Assembly (NCBI RefSeq): GCF_020073745.1
Contig: NZ_JAIRAU010000001.1
Location: forward strand, 930,001-994,000
Length of the DNA: 64,000 bases
Source of the DNA: Nannocystis pusilla
Lineage (GTDB): Bacteria > Myxococcota_A > Polyangia > Nannocystales > Nannocystaceae
Direction of reading: 5' to 3'
The notes under the pieces are model-generated. The model was not told where the DNA came from. It did no database searches and saw only the letters and a program-made list of their open reading frames with translations. Made by a program: the position numbers and the translations under genes. Shown here piece by piece: positions 34,702-43,177 of this stretch (its first letter is position 1; each line of letters starts with the position of its first letter).

Positions 34702-36221
34702 ACGAGCTGCTGGCGGCGTTGCCGACGTACCTGGCGGCGCACCTGCAGCTCAGCCTGGCGGCGCTGGCGGGCGGGGTGGTCGTCAGCGTGCCGCTCGGGG
34801 TGCTGGCGACGCGCCGGCCGCGAGCGGGGCGGCCATTGTTGGCAGTCGCGAGCGCGCTGCAGACGGTGCCGAGCCTGGCGCTGCTGGCATTCATGGTGCC
34901 GGCATTGGCGGCAGTCGGGGCGCCGAGCATCGGCTGGTTGCCGGCGGTGCTCGGGCTGTTCGTGTACAGCTTGCTGCCGATCTTGCACAATACGACGGTG
35001 GGGCTCTCGACGATCGATCCGGCGATCCTCGAGGCGGCCGACGGGGTGGGCATGGACGCGCGGGAGCGCCTGCGCCGGGTCGAGCTGCCGCTGGCGCTGC
35101 CGCTGATCATCGCGGGGATCCGCACCGCGGCGGTGTGGACGGTCGGGACGGCGACGCTGGCGACGCCGGTCGGGGCGAAGAGCCTGGGGTACTTCATCTT
35201 CGGCGGGCTGCAGACGCGCAACTACGCGGCGATCCTGGTCGGCTGCGCGGCCGCGGCGGCGCTGGCGCTGCTGCTCGACGGGCTGGTGCACCTGCTCGAG
35301 CTCGGGGCGCGGCGGCGCCGGCGAGGACTGGTGGTCGCGGGGTTGGTGGGACTCGTGGGGCTGGCGATCGCGGCGTCGCTCCCGACGCTGCGACAGGCGG
35401 CGCGCGGCGGGCCGCGGCCGCTGGTGGTCGGGGCCAAGCCGTTCACCGAGCAGTACGTGCTGAGCCGGATCGTCGCCGGGGTGCTGGAGCGCGCGACGGG
35501 GCTGCCGGCGACGACGCTCGATTCGCTGGGGTCGACGGTGGTGTTCGACGGGCTGCGCAGCGGGGAGATCGACGCGTACGTCGATTACGTGGGGACGCTG
35601 CGGGCGGTGATCCTCGGGCGCACCGACGTGCCCCGCGACCGCGCGGCGGCGACCCGCGAGGTGCGTGAGGCGCTGGCGCGCGAGGGGATCGCGGTGGCGG
35701 CCGAGCTCGGGTTCGAGAACACGTACGTGGTGGCGCTGCCGCGCGCGCAGGCGGAGGCGCTGGGGCTCGAGCAGATCGGCGATCTCGCACGGCACGCCCC
35801 GGGGTGGACGGTCGGCGGCGACTACGAATTGTTCCACCGCCCGGAGTGGCAGGCGGTCGTGGCGACGTACGGGCTGCGGTTCGCCAGCGAGCGCAGCATG
35901 GACCCGTCGCTGCTGTTCGAGGCGACCCGCTCCGGCGAGGTGCAGGTGATCCTGGGCTACTCGACCGACGGCCGCCTCGACGCGTACGAGCTGGTGCCGC
36001 TCGTCGACGACCGCGCGGCGCTGCCGCCGTACGACGCGCTGGTGCTGGCGGGGCCGCGCCTCGTGCACGAATATCCTGCGGCGCTGCAGGCGTTGCAGGC
36101 GCTGGCCGGGCGCATCGATGCGGCGCAGATGCGGAGGCTCAACGCGGCGGTCGATCGCGACGGGCTGGCGCCTGCGGCGGTCGCCGCGGGGTTCTTGCGG
36201 GAGCTGGACGCGCGGCCCTGA
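34698..36221 (+). CDS. Fused permease and substrate-binding protein, OpuC/EgtU type
   Basis: The 507-residue fusion has an N-terminal binding-protein-dependent permease (about residues 1-215, six segments, EAADGVGMDARERLRRVELPLALPLIIAGIR as the EAA loop). The C-terminal periplasmic substrate-binding domain is of the OpuAC type (residues about 235-507, PLVVGAKPFTEQYVLSRIVAG, IDAYVDYVGTL, DGRLDAYELVPLVDD). Fused systems import betaine, choline, carnitine or, in the EgtUV case, ergothioneine. The ligand cannot be chosen from sequence here. Together with the ATPase upstream it forms a complete two-gene importer. Confidence 0.88.
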   Translation: MNELLAALPTYLAAHLQLSLAALAGGVVVSVPLGVLATRRPRAGRPLLAVASALQTVPSLALLAFMVPALAAVGAPSIGWLPAVLGLFVYSLLPILHNTTVGLSTIDPAILEAADGVGMDARERLRRVELPLALPLIIAGIRTAAVWTVGTATLATPVGAKSLGYFIFGGLQTRNYAAILVGCAAAAALALLLDGLVHLLELGARRRRRGLVVAGLVGLVGLAIAASLPTLRQAARGGPRPLVVGAKPFTEQYVLSRIVAGVLERATGLPATTLDSLGSTVVFDGLRSGEIDAYVDYVGTLRAVILGRTDVPRDRAAATREVREALAREGIAVAAELGFENTYVVALPRAQAEALGLEQIGDLARHAPGWTVGGDYELFHRPEWQAVVATYGLRFASERSMDPSLLFEATRSGEVQVILGYSTDGRLDAYELVPLVDDRAALPPYDALVLAGPRLVHEYPAALQALQALAGRIDAAQMRRLNAAVDRDGLAPAAVAAGFLRELDARP

Positions 36222-36434
36222 GCGCGGCGGGCTCGTAAGATGGCCTTTGAGACATGTTGTTTATGTCGTGAAAACGTCGGCTTAAGGCGCGGTTCCGCGC
36301 GATAGTCTGGTAAAACTAACCTGTGTTTTATTTCCTTAACGGCCGTTGCTGTGGAGGATCATCATGTATGTTGGTTTTGAGGCGCGCGGCGGGCGGGCCA
36401 GCGGTTCTGCGCTTTCATGCAGGTTCTTCGGGAC
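36222..36434 (+). promoter_or_regulatory. A+T-rich leader region before the lipoprotein array
   Basis: This short gap is unusually A+T-rich for the window (around gtaaaactaacctgtgtttt, 36310-36330) and probably contains the promoter of the four-lipoprotein array. A good ribosome site (gtggaggatc) precedes an ATG at 36364, but that frame differs from the first lipoprotein's frame. A short leader peptide or a start-site error are both possible. A degenerate dispersed repeat (tggcctttgagacatgt) occurs at 36241. Confidence 0.45.
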
Positions 36435-37331
36435 ATGTCCGGACGATCAGGGCGCTTGCTGGCGCTCGCGTGGCTCGGCGGGTGCGCCGGGCCGGACGAT
36501 CTCGGAGGGGGCGGGAGCGCGGCGACGACGACGACGGGAGCAGGCAGCACCACGGGGGGGTCGGCGACGGCGGGCGGAGCGGTCGATGAGCCGACCACGA
36601 GCGGGAGCACCAGCAGCGGCGGTACGACCGGCTCGGTGTTCATCGAGCTGCCGGATGCCGGCGACAAGGAGCGATGCGACCAGTGGGTGCAAGACTGTCC
36701 CGAAGGCCAGAAGTGCAACGCGTACGCGGGTGACGGCCAAAACCACTGGGAGAGCCTCAAGTGCGTCGACGTCGTCCGCGATCCCGACGGGTTGTACGAG
36801 CCGTGCGAGGTGTTCGGCTCGGCGGCGAGCGGCGAGGATAGCTGCGACGTCGGGATGATCTGCTGGGGCGTGGACGACGGGATCGGCACGTGCATCGGCT
36901 TCTGCATCGGCAGCCCGGACGCGCCGGACTGCGCCGATCCGGGGGCTGGCTGCGTCGAGACGGCCAGCGGGATCATCACGCTGTGCCTGCGGATGTGCAA
37001 CCCGCTGCTGCAGGACTGCCAGCCGGGCGATGTCTGCGTTCCCAACCCGGACGAGCCGAAGGACTTTTTGTGCGCCCTCGACGCCAGCGGGGACGAGGGG
37101 CAGGTGTTCGACCCGTGCGAGTATGCCAACGCGTGCGACCCGGGGCTGTATTGTTTGGAGTCGGAGCTGGCGAGCGAGTGCGACCCGCGGATCGCGGGCT
37201 GTTGCTCGCCGTTCTGCGACACCTCGCTGGCGAACACGTGCCCGGGGCAGGGGCAGGAGTGTTTGCCGTGGTACGAGGACGGCGAGGCGCTGCAGGGGTT
37301 CGAGGACGTCGGGGTGTGCGGGCTGCCGTAG
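36435..37331 (+). CDS. Cys-rich lipoprotein, array member 1
   Basis: The product is 298 residues. Signal peptide MSGRSGRLLALAWLGGC with lipobox Cys17, a Gly/Ser/Thr linker, then a disulfide-rich domain beginning RCDQWVQDCPEGQKC (from about residue 77). It contains about 25 cysteines, including GEDSCDVGMICWGVDDG, LLQDCQPGDVCVPNP, FDPCEYANACDPGLYC and CPGQGQECLPWYEDG. Three tandem paralogs follow. The family is not recognised beyond myxobacterial surface lipoproteins of this style. The ATG is within a GGACATGTCC repeat core. Role unknown; structural or adhesive surface proteins are a reasonable guess. Confidence 0.75.
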   Translation: MSGRSGRLLALAWLGGCAGPDDLGGGGSAATTTTGAGSTTGGSATAGGAVDEPTTSGSTSSGGTTGSVFIELPDAGDKERCDQWVQDCPEGQKCNAYAGDGQNHWESLKCVDVVRDPDGLYEPCEVFGSAASGEDSCDVGMICWGVDDGIGTCIGFCIGSPDAPDCADPGAGCVETASGIITLCLRMCNPLLQDCQPGDVCVPNPDEPKDFLCALDASGDEGQVFDPCEYANACDPGLYCLESELASECDPRIAGCCSPFCDTSLANTCPGQGQECLPWYEDGEALQGFEDVGVCGLP

Positions 37332-37356
37332 GGGATGAATGAAGGGACATGCTCAC

Positions 37357-38277
37357 ATGAACAGGACATTCGTCTTCTTGCTCCCGCTCGTGCTCGTGGG
37401 CTGCGTGCTGCGGCAGCCGGGGGGCTCCACGGGCGGGGAGACCGACGGGGGGACGACGAGCGGCGGCGAGGCTTCGGCGAGCGGCGGTGGGCCGGGGACG
37501 ACGACGGCAGCGCCCGGGCCGACGACGACGGGTGGGATCGACGCGACGTCGGCGGTCACCGGGAGCGAGACGAGCTCGTTGTTCATCGTGCCGCCGGACG
37601 GCGGTCATGGGACTCCGCACTGCGACCAGTGGGTGCAGGACTGTCCGCCGGGACAGAAGTGCATGCCGTACTCGGGCGACGGCGACTATTCGTGGGAGAG
37701 CCTGAAGTGCGTCGACGTGGTGCCGGAGCCTGACGGCCTTTATGAGCCGTGCGAGGTGTTCGGTTCGGGGGTCAGCGGCGAGGACAGCTGCGACGTGGGG
37801 CTGATGTGCTGGGACTTCATCGACGGCGTGGGCCATTGCGTGGGCATGTGCATCGGCAGCCCGGACGCGCCGGACTGTGCCGATCCGGGGGCGGACTGCC
37901 ATATCGGCGGCGACGGCGTGTTGACGCTGTGCTTGCCGATGTGTAGCCCTTTGTTGCAGGATTGCTTCGGTGACCAACTGTGCATCCCCAATCCGCAGGA
38001 CCCAAACCGGTTCTTGTGCGTCCTCGATGCCAGCGGGGAGGAGGGGCAGGTGTTCGATCCGTGCGAGTACGCCAATTCGTGCGACGAGGGCCTGTATTGC
38101 CGGAGCCCCGAGGTGGCGGCCGAGTGCGATCCGCGGGCCTCTGGCTGCTGCGTGCCGTTCTGCGACACCTCCTTGGCGAACACGTGCCCGGGGCAGGGGC
38201 AGGAGTGTTTGCCGTGGTACGAGGACGGCGTGGCGCCGCCCGGGTTCGAGAACGTCGGGAGCTGCGGGTTGCCATGA
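37357..38277 (+). CDS. Cys-rich lipoprotein, array member 2
   Basis: The 306-residue paralog of its left neighbour has lipobox LPLVLVGC-VLRQPG, a Gly/Thr/Ser linker of about 70 residues, then HCDQWVQDCPPGQKCMPYS and the same cysteine spacing to the end (LPWYEDGVAPPGFENVGSCGLP). The DCPPGQKC core is encoded by an exact dispersed hairpin (37642-37655). Most differences from member 1 lie in the linker, suggesting duplication followed by linker drift. The gene lies 25 bases after member 1. Confidence 0.78.
   Translation: MNRTFVFLLPLVLVGCVLRQPGGSTGGETDGGTTSGGEASASGGGPGTTTAAPGPTTTGGIDATSAVTGSETSSLFIVPPDGGHGTPHCDQWVQDCPPGQKCMPYSGDGDYSWESLKCVDVVPEPDGLYEPCEVFGSGVSGEDSCDVGLMCWDFIDGVGHCVGMCIGSPDAPDCADPGADCHIGGDGVLTLCLPMCSPLLQDCFGDQLCIPNPQDPNRFLCVLDASGEEGQVFDPCEYANSCDEGLYCRSPEVAAECDPRASGCCVPFCDTSLANTCPGQGQECLPWYEDGVAPPGFENVGSCGLP
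37642..37655. repeat. Dispersed hairpin repeat, exact copy
   Basis: Exact TGTCCGCCGGGACA, in frame in lipoprotein 2, encoding CPPGQ. Confidence 0.8.
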
Positions 38278-38300
38278 CTTGTTTGAAGGGACATGTCCTC

Positions 38301-39257
38301 ATGAACATTTCATCTCACCGCCTGCTCCCGCTGGTCCTGCTCGCCGCGTGCGTGTTGCGGCGGCCGGGGGATGTCGCGGACAGCGAGGGGGACGGGACGT
38401 CGAGCGCGGTCGGTGGCTGGACGGCCGCGACGTCGTCGTCGTCGGAGCCGGAGGTGTCCGGGCCGGGGCTCACCACGGCGGGGGAATTGACCACGGGGCC
38501 GGGGTCCAGCGCCACGACCTCGGGCGTGGACGCGTCCACGAGCGGCGGTGAGACGACGGGGTCGTTCATCGTGATCCCGGACGGCGGCGGCTGCGTCAAG
38601 GAGTGCGACCCCTGGGTGCAGGACTGTCCGTCGGGACAGAAGTGCATGCCGTACTCGGGCGACGGCGACTTCTCGTGGGAGAGCCTGAAGTGCGTCGAGG
38701 TCGTGTCGGAGCCCGACGGGCTGTATGAGCAGTGCACGGTGGTCGGCTCCGGCGTGAGCGGCGAGGACAGCTGCGATGTGGGGATGATTTGCTGGGACGT
38801 CGTCGACGGCGTGGGGGGGTGCGTGGGACAATGCACCGGCAGCCCCGACGCGCCCGGCTGCGTCGATCCGCTGGCGTCCTGCCACGTCGCGGGTGACGGC
38901 GTGCTGACGCTGTGCTTGCCGATGTGCAGCCCGCTGCTGCAGGACTGCCCCGGCGGCGATGACTGCGTTCCCAATCCGCAGGACTCGAGCAGATTCCTGT
39001 GTGTCTTCGAGGGGGAGGAGCAGGGGCAGGTGTTCGATCCGTGCCAGTTCGTCGACGAGTGCGCCAAGGGCTTGTTTTGTCAGAGCCCCGGGAGCGCGGT
39101 CGAGTGCGATCTGCAGGCTTCAGGCTGCTGCCTGCCGTTCTGCGACACCTCGCTGGCGAACGCGTGCCCGGGGCAGGGGCAGGAGTGTTTGCCGTGGTAC
39201 GAGGACGGCGAGGCGCCGCCCGGGTTCGAGAACGTCGGGACGTGCGGGCTGCCGTGA
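38301..39257 (+). CDS. Cys-rich lipoprotein, array member 3
   Basis: The 318-residue paralog has lipobox LPLVLLAAC-VLRRPGD, a Ser/Thr/Gly linker of about 85 residues, then ECDPWVQDCPSGQKCMPYSGDGDFSWESLKC and the shared cysteine frame to LPWYEDGEAPPGFENVGTCGLP. The core is again encoded by an exact hairpin repeat (38625-38638). Upstream, ggacatgtcctcATG puts another repeat core directly before the start codon. Confidence 0.78.
   Translation: MNISSHRLLPLVLLAACVLRRPGDVADSEGDGTSSAVGGWTAATSSSSEPEVSGPGLTTAGELTTGPGSSATTSGVDASTSGGETTGSFIVIPDGGGCVKECDPWVQDCPSGQKCMPYSGDGDFSWESLKCVEVVSEPDGLYEQCTVVGSGVSGEDSCDVGMICWDVVDGVGGCVGQCTGSPDAPGCVDPLASCHVAGDGVLTLCLPMCSPLLQDCPGGDDCVPNPQDSSRFLCVFEGEEQGQVFDPCQFVDECAKGLFCQSPGSAVECDLQASGCCLPFCDTSLANACPGQGQECLPWYEDGEAPPGFENVGTCGLP
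38625..38638. repeat. Dispersed hairpin repeat, exact copy
   Basis: Exact TGTCCGTCGGGACA, in frame in lipoprotein 3, encoding CPSGQ. Confidence 0.8.
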
Positions 39258-39328
39258 TGACGTCGGGCCATGCTTTCAACCATGACTTTTCGGACATGTT
39301 CTCTCAGACACAGAAGGTGATACCCGCC

Positions 39329-40288
39329 ATGTCGATCCGTCTGCTCCCGCTCCTCCTCCTCGCCGGTTGCGCGCTGCGCGAGCCGGGTGACTTTCAGGCC
39401 AGCGCCACCGACGACGCGACCACGTCAGCCGGGCCGCCCGGGACGAGCGCGGAGCCGGAGACGACGAGCGGTGGGGGGACCTACCCGGGCACGTTCACCG
39501 CGACGACGCCGGCGGAGCCGACGACGGGCGTGGGGCCGACGAGCGGTGTGCCCGACCCGACGGCGACGGGCAGCGACACGACGTCGCTGTTCATCGTCGA
39601 GGGGGACCAAGGCGGCATCAAGGAGTGCGACCTGTGGACCGAGGACTGTCCCGAGGGACATAAATGCATGCCGTACGCCAACGATGGCGGCAGCGCGTGG
39701 AACGCCACCAAGTGCGTGCAGATCGTGCCCGACCCCGATCAGTTCGGCGAGCCGTGCCAGGCGATCGGCTCGGGCGTGAGCGGCGAGGACACGTGCGACA
39801 AGCACCTGATGTGCTGGGACATCGACCTGGACACGCTGCAGGGAACGTGCACTGCCATGTGCGTCGGCTCGCCCGAGGCGCCGGCGTGCGAGCCCCCCAA
39901 CACCACCTGCGCGCTGTCCGGCGATGGAGTGCTGATCCTGTGCATCCCGAACTGCGATCCGCTGCTGCAGGACTGCCCCGAGGGCGACACGTGCATCTCC
40001 AGCCCGAACACGGGCGAATTCGTCTGCGTCCTCGACGCCAGCGGCGAGGCGGGCCAGGTGTTCGACCCGTGCGAGTACGTCAACGCGTGCGACCCGGGGC
40101 TCATCTGCGCGGACGCGACGCTGGCCGACGAGTGCGACCCGCAGGTGATCGGCTGCTGCCTGCCGTTCTGCGACACCTCGCTGGCGAACACTTGCCCGGG
40201 GCAAGGGCTGGAGTGCATCCCGTGGTTCGAGGAAGGGGCGGCGCCGCCCGGGCTCGAGAACGTGGGGCTCTGCATGTTGCCGCAGTGA
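39329..40288 (+). CDS. Cys-rich lipoprotein, array member 4
   Basis: The 319-residue paralog has lipobox LLLLAGC-ALREPGD, a Thr/Pro/Gly linker, then ECDLWTEDCPEGHKCMPYAND and the same cysteine framework (GEDTCDKHLMCWDID, LLQDCPEGDTCISSP, FDPCEYVNACDPGLIC, CPGQGLECIPWFEEG). It is the most diverged member. The core is encoded by an exact hairpin repeat (39647-39660), with GHK replacing GQK. A near-perfect hairpin two bases after the stop probably ends the array transcript. Confidence 0.78.
   Translation: MSIRLLPLLLLAGCALREPGDFQASATDDATTSAGPPGTSAEPETTSGGGTYPGTFTATTPAEPTTGVGPTSGVPDPTATGSDTTSLFIVEGDQGGIKECDLWTEDCPEGHKCMPYANDGGSAWNATKCVQIVPDPDQFGEPCQAIGSGVSGEDTCDKHLMCWDIDLDTLQGTCTAMCVGSPEAPACEPPNTTCALSGDGVLILCIPNCDPLLQDCPEGDTCISSPNTGEFVCVLDASGEAGQVFDPCEYVNACDPGLICADATLADECDPQVIGCCLPFCDTSLANTCPGQGLECIPWFEEGAAPPGLENVGLCMLPQ
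39647..39660. repeat. Dispersed hairpin repeat, exact copy
   Basis: Exact TGTCCCGAGGGACA, in frame in lipoprotein 4, encoding CPEGH. Confidence 0.8.
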
Positions 40289-40290
40289 CT

Positions 40291-40314
40291 ACAGATGTCC
40301 CGAGGGACATCTGT
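40291..40314. terminator. Hairpin containing an exact dispersed repeat
   Basis: Perfect 10-base stem ACAGATGTCC / GGACATCTGT with loop CGAG, between convergent genes. The inner 14 bases (40296-40309) are an exact dispersed repeat. No T-run follows. Confidence 0.65.
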
Positions 40315-40342
40315 CGCACGACGTCGTGTGCGCGGCCGCCGG

Positions 40343-40840
40343 TCACATCGGGCCGGGCTGGGCCAGCCGCTGGGCCAGCTCGTGGGCGCTGCGCTCGACC
40401 CAGTTGTGCGCCAGCTTGCCGTCCCGCACCTCCCACACGGCGATGCCGGTGAACTCGATCGGCCGGTCGTCGGCAGGCGTGTTCAGGATGCCCTGATTGA
40501 AGCCGGTGACGACCCAGCGCGAGACGACGCGGGTGCCGTCGGCGCTGCTGAACATGTCGCGGCTCGTCAGCCGGAGGTCACGGATCTTCGCGCTGAACGA
40601 GCGCACCCAATTTTTAAAGGCGGCGCGCCCGACGACGTCCGTACCGGCGGTGGTGAGGATGAAGTCCTCGGTGCACAGGCGATCGATGGTGTCGAGGTCC
40701 TGCGGCGGGTTGTACACCCTGGCCCAGAACTCGGTGAGCAGCCGGATCCCGGGCGATTCATGCGAAGCGTCGCCGGCCCGGTCGCAGGCGCCGGCGGCGA
40801 CGGGGAGGAGGAGGGTGGTCAGGACGTCTCTTCGGTGCAT
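40343..40840 (-). CDS. SnoaL/NTF2-like lipoprotein
   Basis: The 165-residue product has lipobox LPVAAGAC-DRAG followed by a single SnoaL-like (NTF2 fold) domain: LLTEFWARVYNPPQDLDTIDRLCTEDFILTTAG, VGRAAFKNWVRSFSAKIRDL and FTGIAVWEVRDGKLAHNWVERS. Such domains bind small hydrophobic ligands or act as cyclases, and many predicted ester-cyclase proteins look like this. Lipid anchoring is unusual for the family. It stands alone, convergent with the lipoprotein array. Confidence 0.8.
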   Translation of the reverse strand: MHRRDVLTTLLLPVAAGACDRAGDASHESPGIRLLTEFWARVYNPPQDLDTIDRLCTEDFILTTAGTDVVGRAAFKNWVRSFSAKIRDLRLTSRDMFSSADGTRVVSRWVVTGFNQGILNTPADDRPIEFTGIAVWEVRDGKLAHNWVERSAHELAQRLAQPGPM

Positions 40841-40972
40841 GGGCTGCGCCCGAACGCCTGTGCCGACCTGCGTGTTCCCGCGCCGGGCAGGAAGTTCCGC
40901 GTCGGCGTCGGCGGCGCGAGGGGCGCCGTGGGGGCCGTCGACTCGGATGTTTAAAAGGACATGTCCTGAGAG

Positions 40973-41482
40973 TCACTTCGGCGGCGCCGGGGAGGGGGCG
41001 GGCTCGGGGTCCTCGCCCTCGATGACGATCGGGCCGGTGAAGCGCGACTTCAGCGGGGTGCCGTCGGGGTAGTAGAAGAAGAACTCGACGCGGCGGTTGG
41101 CGGCGCGGCCTTCCTCGGTGTTGTTGTCGCCGGTCGGTTCGGCCTGACCGCGCGAGCCGATGTGGACGCGGGTGGGGTCGACCTTGCCCGCCGCCTTGAG
41201 GAGGATCGCCTCGCGCATCTCGCGGGCGCGCTGGAGGCCGAGCTCCATGTTCTGGTCGACCTTGCCGCGCGAGTCGGTGCGGCCGATCAAGAGGACGTGC
41301 AGCGCGGGGTTCTTCTCCAGCTCCTGCGCGGCCTGCTGGACGACGGGGCGGTCGTCGAAGGTGAGGATGTTCGAGCCGGCGGCGAAGAAGGCGGGCGGTA
41401 CCTCGGGCGGCGGCGAGGCAGCGCCACCTGTCTGCTTGCACGCGACGAGGAGCAGGACGAGCGCGAGGGCGGCACGGACCAT
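40973..41482 (-). CDS. OmpA-family peptidoglycan-binding lipoprotein
   Basis: The 169-residue product has signal and lipobox ALVLLLVAC-KQTG, a short Pro-rich spacer and an OmpA C-terminal domain with FDDRPVVQQAAQELEKNPALHVLLIGRTDSRG, NMELGLQRAREMREAI, VHIGSRGQAEPTGDNNTEEGRAANRRVEFF. It should link the outer membrane to peptidoglycan, as Pal does. The start was placed at the ATG opening the signal peptide (41482). A GGACATGTCC repeat core lies just before its stop (40957-40966). Confidence 0.87.
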   Translation of the reverse strand: MVRAALALVLLLVACKQTGGAASPPPEVPPAFFAAGSNILTFDDRPVVQQAAQELEKNPALHVLLIGRTDSRGKVDQNMELGLQRAREMREAILLKAAGKVDPTRVHIGSRGQAEPTGDNNTEEGRAANRRVEFFFYYPDGTPLKSRFTGPIVIEGEDPEPAPSPAPPK

Positions 41483-41895
41483 GCGCGCGAGGGTAACACC
41501 GCGGCCCGGGGCCGCGGTCGCAGCGAGGGTGCGCTTCCGCGCGACGCTGCGAAGCGCGCACGAACGCGAGGTGGTGGTGGCGTTCGGCGAACGCGCGGGC
41601 GCAACATCGTGAAGCGAACCGGCTGTTCGCAAGGTGATGGGGGCGCGACGGCGATCGGTGTGCGCGGAGCGTGACGGGGGTGAACGAACCGCGCCGCGTG
41701 CCGGGGTAGTCGTGCATGGCCGACGATCGGCTGCGCTCGCCGGGCGTGAACTGGCAGCAAGGGCGCGGGGTCCGCCCCGGCGAGCACGACTTGGACGATA
41801 CGCCGACGGTGGTTACGAACCCGTGCGAATCGCTGGCGATCGAGCGAGTCGGTCCGCTGTCGCTGCTATGTCTTCGCGGTCCGAGGAGGAGGACG

Positions 41896-43101
41896 ATGAG
41901 CGAACCCGGCAGAGACGAGGCGGCCACCAGGCTGATGCTGGATTTCGCCGCGCGGACCGGGCTCACGGGCGACCAGCCGGCGCGGCGGTACTTGTGGACC
42001 GATGCGTTCGCGGTCTGCAACCTGCTCGGGCTCGGCGGCGGCGGCGGGTCGGCGTCGCTGCGCGGGCTCGCGGTGCGCCTGGTCGAGCAGGTCCACCACG
42101 TGCTCGGCCGCCACCGGCCCGACGATCCGCGCACGGGGTGGATCAGCGGTCTGTCCGAAGAGGCAGGTGAGGCGCACCCGACCCGCGGCGGCCTGCGGAT
42201 CGGCAAGCCGCTGCCCGAACGCGGGCCCGACGAGCCGTTCGACCCGGAGCTCGAGTGGGAACGCGACGGGCAATACTACCATTATTTGACGAAGTGGATG
42301 CACGCGCTCGATCAGTGGAGCCGCTTCACCGGAGACCCGAGCGGCAATCGCCAGGCGCGCGAGCTGGCCGTCGCCGCGCACGCCGCGTTCACGTATGCGC
42401 CGAGGGCGGGCGGGACGCGGCGGATGTACTGGAAGATGAGCATCGATCTGCGGCGTCCGCTGGTGCCGTCGATGGGTCATCACGACCCGCTCGACGGGCT
42501 CGTCACGTACCTGCAGCTGCGCGCCGGCGGTGGTGACCCGGGCGACGGCCCCGCGCTGGCGCGGGAGGTCGCCGAGATGGCCGCGATCGCCGATCGGCGC
42601 GACTGGGTCACCGACGATCCGCTGGGGCTCGGCGGGCTGATGACGGACGCGTGGCGCCTCGACCGCTTGATCCGCCGCGGGGCCGGGGGCGAGGCGCTGC
42701 TGGTCCCGGTGCTGGCGGCGGCGAGCCGGGGGGCGGCGGCGTATCTGCGCCAGCGACAGCTCGAGCGGCCGCTCCACGACCGCCTGGCGTTCCGCGAGCT
42801 CGGGCTGGCGATCGGCCTGCACGCCGTGGCGCGGCTCGACGCGGCGGTCCGCGAGGACCCACGGCCCTACGAGGCGATGCCGGCGGTCCGGCGACACCTC
42901 GAGCAGCTGGCCGAGCACCTGCCGCAGCGCGGGGTCATCGAGGCGTTCTGGTCGCGGCCGGAGCACCGGCGCGCCGACAATTGGCTGGCGCATCACGACA
43001 TCAACGAGGTCATGCTGGCGACCACCCTGGCGCCGACGGGTTATTTGTCGTTGTCGTTGGTCGAGCCCGGCGAGAGCGTCGATTCGCACGCCGCGGCGTA
43101 G
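41896..43101 (+). CDS. Hypothetical protein, alpha/alpha-toroid-like
   Basis: The 401-residue cytoplasmic protein has no signal peptide and is not assigned to a family. Repeated helix-pair segments with YLWTDAFAVCNLLGLG, VEQVHHVLGRHRPDD, YYHYLTKWMHALDQWSRFTG, and DWVTDDPLGLGGLMTDAWRL suggest an (alpha/alpha)6 barrel like six-hairpin glycosidases or lanthionine-cyclase-like folds. No zinc or catalytic acid pattern can be confirmed. The start has a very strong GAGGAGGAGG ribosome site 4-12 bases upstream. A one-mismatch hairpin repeat lies in frame at 42152. A perfect palindrome separates it from the convergent BON gene. Confidence 0.65.
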   Translation: MSEPGRDEAATRLMLDFAARTGLTGDQPARRYLWTDAFAVCNLLGLGGGGGSASLRGLAVRLVEQVHHVLGRHRPDDPRTGWISGLSEEAGEAHPTRGGLRIGKPLPERGPDEPFDPELEWERDGQYYHYLTKWMHALDQWSRFTGDPSGNRQARELAVAAHAAFTYAPRAGGTRRMYWKMSIDLRRPLVPSMGHHDPLDGLVTYLQLRAGGGDPGDGPALAREVAEMAAIADRRDWVTDDPLGLGGLMTDAWRLDRLIRRGAGGEALLVPVLAAASRGAAAYLRQRQLERPLHDRLAFRELGLAIGLHAVARLDAAVREDPRPYEAMPAVRRHLEQLAEHLPQRGVIEAFWSRPEHRRADNWLAHHDINEVMLATTLAPTGYLSLSLVEPGESVDSHAAA

Positions 43102-43135
43102 GCGACGCTGCATCGCAGGGTCATCGCATGGCCGC

Positions 43136-43162
43136 GCCGCCGAGATCGTCGATCTCGGCGGC
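43136..43162. terminator. Perfect 12-base palindromic hairpin
   Basis: GCCGCCGAGATC / GATCTCGGCGGC with a GTC loop, in the gap between convergent genes. A bidirectional terminator is likely, though no T-run is present. Confidence 0.65.
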
Positions 43163-43177
43163 GAGGTGGAGGCGAGG

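Noticed and set aside
36697..36709. Fifth in-gene exact hairpin copy in lipoprotein 1
   Set aside because: The sequence is TGTCCCGAAGGCCA, with two mismatches in the second arm. Treated as a degenerate relative and not counted.
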